A DNA stretch of 5,601 nt. Source: DATFUL01 sp041499035. GTDB lineage: Bacteria; Patescibacteriota; Microgenomatia; UBA8517. The first letter of the stretch is position 1; the number at the start of each line of letters is the position of its first letter. Below the pieces are notes generated by a model that made no database searches, had not been told where the DNA came from, and worked only from the letters and a program-made list of their open reading frames with translations. Shown piece by piece: positions 2,758-5,601 of this stretch. Location of the stretch: contig JBGQJK010000038.1 of NCBI GenBank assembly GCA_041499035.1, forward strand, positions 1 through 5,601, written 5' to 3'. The position numbers and the translations under genes are program-made.

Positions 2758-5601
2758 ATGAACAAAGTCGACATTGTTGTCCCAGTCCTCAATGAGGCCA
2801 AAAGCCTGTTTGAGTTGACAAACAGGATCGGAAAAAGCTTAACAAGGTCAAAAATTCCCTATGGCATTATTGTTGTTGATGATCACTCAACGGACAACAC
2901 CAAAAATGTACTCAGGAAACTTTCAGCCAAATATCCTATAACTATTTTATTTAAGCGAGGAAAAATTGGTAAGGCTTATTCCATTTTGGAGGCGGTTGAA
3001 AACTCAAGCGCGGAATATATAGCCATGATTGACGGGGACCTGCAGTATGCTCCCGAATATATCCCGGAGCTCATCAAAAAAGCCCAAAAGGAGAATTTGG
3101 GAATTGTAATAGGGAATAGGAAAGTCCACCACGAATCGCGTATCAGACAATTTATTTCCAAAGTCGGTCACGCAATTTACGCCAAGCTCATTCTGGGAAT
3201 GAATACCGACACACAATCAGGGCTCAAGCTCTTCAGGCGTGAAATTATCGGCTATATGGACACAAAAGATATTAAACCCTGGGCTTTTGACCTGCCGCTT
3301 ATTCATACGGCAAACGAGTTGGGCATGAAGGTCGGGTCAATTGACATAGATTTTGAGAGAAGGAGGAACGGTAAATCAAAAGTAAATTTTGTTCTGGGAA
3401 CCATTCAAGTTCTGGTAACCGCTCTCGCTCTCAGACTGAAAGCAAACAAGATTATTCATCTCTTACCCGACTCCGACGGTTCTATGCTTGGAGCAGGCGT
3501 AGTTTACAAGAAACGCAGGTTCATAACCCACACAACGCTCCATCACAGTAAGTCGGCCCTTGTCACATTTACATTTTCTCAGAAACTCATTATATTCCTG
3601 GCCATTTCCGCATTTGTAATCGGTCTTTTCTTAAATTCCCAGACGACTGCAATCGTTTTTATAGGACTTCTTTCTTTTGTCTACTTTTTGGACGTATTTT
3701 TCGGCCTCTACTTGGTTCTTAAAAGCCTTCACCACCCGCCGGAAATCACTTTTGACGAAAAAAGGCTCAAAAGGATCACAGATGAATATCTTCCGGTTTA
3801 TTCCATTCTTTGCCCGCTTTACCATGAAGCACAAGTTCTGCCCCAGTTTGTGAAAAATATTGAAAAGTTGGATTGGCCCAAAGAAAAACTCGACGTCATG
3901 CTCCTTCTCGAGGAGGACGACAAGGAAACACTCAAAGCAGCAAAGAAGATGAACCTGCCGGCTTATTTCCACATACTTGTAGTTCCGGACAGCCAACCCA
4001 AAACCAAACCTAAAGCCTGCAACTACGGACTTGCTCATGCTAAAGGGGAATATGTAGTTATTTACGACGCCGAAGATGCTCCCGAACCCGAGCAGCTTAA
4101 AAAAGCCTTCCTGGGATTTTCGGATTCACCGGTTGAGGTTTTTTGTCTTCAGGCAAAATTAAATTACTACAACCCGCACCAGAATATTTTAACCCGCCTT
4201 TTTACCGCTGAATATTCTTTGTGGTTTGATATAGTTCTCCCGGGACTCCAATCAATTCAAACTTCAATCCCGCTGGGCGGAACCAGTAATCATTTTAGAA
4301 CCGAAGGCCTTAGGAGTGTGGAGGGCTGGGATCCATTTAATGTGGCAGAGGATGCCGATCTTGGCGCCAGGCTTTTTAGAGCCGGCTACAAAACCGCAAT
4401 TATCGATTCAATGACTTTAGAGGAAGCCAACAGCAACGTTAAAAACTGGATCAGGCAAAGAAGCAGGTGGCTAAAAGGCTATATGCAAACGTATTTTGTC
4501 CAGATGCGCGAGCCCCTTAAGTTCATAAAAGAAAAGAAGGAACACTACTTTATTTTCCAGCTAGTTTCAGGGCTTAGGGTCAGTTTCATGTTGATCAATC
4601 CTTTTCTTTGGGCGATGACTTTGGCCTACTTTTTGCTTTATAGGTTTGTAGGGCCCCAAATAGAAGCACTGTACCCAACATCGATATTCTATATGGCCGT
4701 ATTCTCGGCTGTTTTTGGCAATTTCCTTTACATCTATTACTACATGATCGGCGCAGCCAAGAGGGAGCAGTGGAGTGTCATTAAGTATGTTTTTCTGGTT
4801 CCTTTTTACTGGCTCCTGACCTCGGTAGGCGCTTTTGTAGCAATTTATCAACTCATTGTTAAGCCTCATTTCTGGGAAAAGACTGTCCACGGATTGACCA
4901 AGGTAGAAGCTAAAGAGAAAAAAGTTGTCAAACGTCTGGAGTTCAAGTTTATTAAAGACCTCGGAATTCCGGCATTCCCCAACGTAAAAGCATTAATCAA
5001 ATCCGAATACTTTTCCGGAGCTTTCCTTATTGGAGCCTCAATGTTCGCCAATGTCCTGAACTTTTTGTACAACGCCTATTTAAGCCGCCGTGTTAGTCTG
5101 GAAGACTTTGGGCTAATTGGCCTAGTTGGCAGCTTTCTCTATTTAACAACCGTACCCCTCAGTGCCCTATCAAGCTCAGTAACTCATAAAAGCGCCTATT
5201 TACTCGGAAAGTACAGTACTCCAATTAAAAGTTTTTGGGCAGCTACCAGAAAAAACAGCATCAAAATCTCGATCGTCGTAGCGGCCGTCTGGCTTATTCT
5301 TACACCGGTTTTGACACACATCTTTAAGTCAAATTCCGTTTTGCCTTTTATTATATTTGTTCCCGTTTGGATAATTGGTTTTGCAGGAGCTGTTGACGGG
5401 GGCTACATAAGCGGAAATCTACTTTTTATCATTACGGGAGCAGTAGGAATAATTGCTCCTTTAACTAAACTGGGACTCTCTGCCGCTTTTGTGGAAACAG
5501 GGCACCCAGAACTGGTCTATTTAGCAATACCGCTTTCAATGCTTATCTCATTCTTAATTGGTTGGTATTTTGCAAGGCGAATAAAAAGCAAGGAAATAGA
5601 A
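2758..5601 (+). CDS. Triple-domain membrane protein: DPM1-like GT2 + processive-type GT2 + Wzx-like flippase (3' partial, at least 948 aa)
   Basis: One frame with no stop runs from the ATG at 2758 past the window edge. Residues 1-230 are a soluble GT2 domain like dolichol-phosphate mannosyltransferase: VVPVLNEA, DDHSTDNT (41-48), the DGD metal site (D92/D94), SGLKLF and RRNGKSKV. Two membrane helices follow (about 277-321). Residues 342-720 are a second, membrane GT2: CPLYHEA, DAEDAPEPEQL (D437, D440), GGTSNHFR, NVAEDADLG (E531, D532) and QRSRW (567-571), then three helices and the closing KPHFWEKTVHG. From about 745, SEYFSGAFLIGA and RRVSLEDFGLIG begin a polysaccharide-flippase (Wzx/MATE-like) domain with about six helices visible, roughly half the usual number. 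The first two modules would transfer sugars, probably on polyprenyl carriers; the third would flip the lipid-linked product. The start is fixed by the GT2 motif at residue 7 and an upstream stop at 2707. No Shine-Dalgarno is visible. Substrates are unknown. Confidence 0.9.
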   Translation, partial: MNKVDIVVPVLNEAKSLFELTNRIGKSLTRSKIPYGIIVVDDHSTDNTKNVLRKLSAKYPITILFKRGKIGKAYSILEAVENSSAEYIAMIDGDLQYAPEYIPELIKKAQKENLGIVIGNRKVHHESRIRQFISKVGHAIYAKLILGMNTDTQSGLKLFRREIIGYMDTKDIKPWAFDLPLIHTANELGMKVGSIDIDFERRRNGKSKVNFVLGTIQVLVTALALRLKANKIIHLLPDSDGSMLGAGVVYKKRRFITHTTLHHSKSALVTFTFSQKLIIFLAISAFVIGLFLNSQTTAIVFIGLLSFVYFLDVFFGLYLVLKSLHHPPEITFDEKRLKRITDEYLPVYSILCPLYHEAQVLPQFVKNIEKLDWPKEKLDVMLLLEEDDKETLKAAKKMNLPAYFHILVVPDSQPKTKPKACNYGLAHAKGEYVVIYDAEDAPEPEQLKKAFLGFSDSPVEVFCLQAKLNYYNPHQNILTRLFTAEYSLWFDIVLPGLQSIQTSIPLGGTSNHFRTEGLRSVEGWDPFNVAEDADLGARLFRAGYKTAIIDSMTLEEANSNVKNWIRQRSRWLKGYMQTYFVQMREPLKFIKEKKEHYFIFQLVSGLRVSFMLINPFLWAMTLAYFLLYRFVGPQIEALYPTSIFYMAVFSAVFGNFLYIYYYMIGAAKREQWSVIKYVFLVPFYWLLTSVGAFVAIYQLIVKPHFWEKTVHGLTKVEAKEKKVVKRLEFKFIKDLGIPAFPNVKALIKSEYFSGAFLIGASMFANVLNFLYNAYLSRRVSLEDFGLIGLVGSFLYLTTVPLSALSSSVTHKSAYLLGKYSTPIKSFWAATRKNSIKISIVVAAVWLILTPVLTHIFKSNSVLPFIIFVPVWIIGFAGAVDGGYISGNLLFIITGAVGIIAPLTKLGLSAAFVETGHPELVYLAIPLSMLISFLIGWYFARRIKSKEIE

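Noticed and set aside
2430..2801. Minus-strand open frame across the end of the S53 gene and the start of the fusion gene
   Set aside because: It overlaps the S53 calcium-site codons, the promoter and the GT2 start; the translated product shows no family features.
3631..4038. Minus-strand open frame of 135 codons inside the fusion gene
   Set aside because: It lies antisense to strongly conserved GT2 motifs and shows no recognisable domain, signal or start context.
2758..5601. Hidden frameshift creating an artificial fusion
   Set aside because: Codon-by-codon translation gives family motifs on both sides of each junction in the same frame, with no stop and no low-quality-looking homopolymer at the junctions. 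An assembly join cannot be excluded by eye but nothing suggests it.
1..5601. tRNA, rRNA, insertion sequence or attachment site
   Set aside because: No cloverleaf-like segment, rRNA-like block, transposase motif or terminal inverted repeat was seen on either strand.

Overview
The window looks like part of a bacterial chromosome of roughly balanced base composition. It encodes a small Gram-positive-like cell-surface and envelope region. The combination of features suggests a Candidate Phyla Radiation (Patescibacteria) genome, most likely the Microgenomates side. These features are Thr-Pro-rich secreted proteins, a 'QVLGAS' element just before a C-terminal membrane anchor, a lone sortase, very weak or absent Shine-Dalgarno sequences, and very large multi-domain glycosyltransferases. 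The lineage is inferred from style; no marker gene is present to prove it. All three visible stop codons are TAA and no in-frame TGA is used, so nothing points to a recoded TGA.

Left part (minus strand, 26-1262): a two-gene cassette. The upstream gene encodes a 230-residue secreted Thr/Pro-rich protein with ten cysteines arranged as five local pairs, an acidic calcium-loop-like segment, a Gly-rich spacer and a C-terminal sorting-signal-like tail. Its 3' end overlaps by 26 nt the start of a complete sortase with His, Cys and Arg catalytic residues. This looks like a dedicated sortase-substrate pair.

Middle (1263-1403): a 141-nt divergent intergenic region with promoter-like elements in both directions. 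The rightward one places the transcript start almost on the GTG start codon of the next gene.

Centre (plus strand, 1404-2639): a complete secreted S53 (sedolisin/kumamolisin-type) serine-carboxyl peptidase. It has the Glu-Asp...Asp...Ser catalytic set and the C-terminal calcium site, but only a very short N-terminal pro-region. It also has ten cysteines that form five close pairs.

Right half (plus strand, 2758 to the window edge): one uninterrupted reading frame of at least 948 codons that combines three modules normally found as separate proteins. These are a DPM1-like GT2 glycosyltransferase, a second membrane GT2 of the cellulose-synthase-like type, and the first half of a Wzx/MATE-like polysaccharide flippase. 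It has its own promoter with a perfect TATAAT, and a 7-bp hairpin at the very start of the predicted mRNA. The frame is still open at base 5601.

Together the genes suggest surface construction: a machine that may both make and export a lipid-linked glycan, a covalently anchored Thr/Pro-rich stalk protein with its own sortase, and an exported protease. The triple fusion is the most unusual item. A functional link among the three units is inferred only from proximity.
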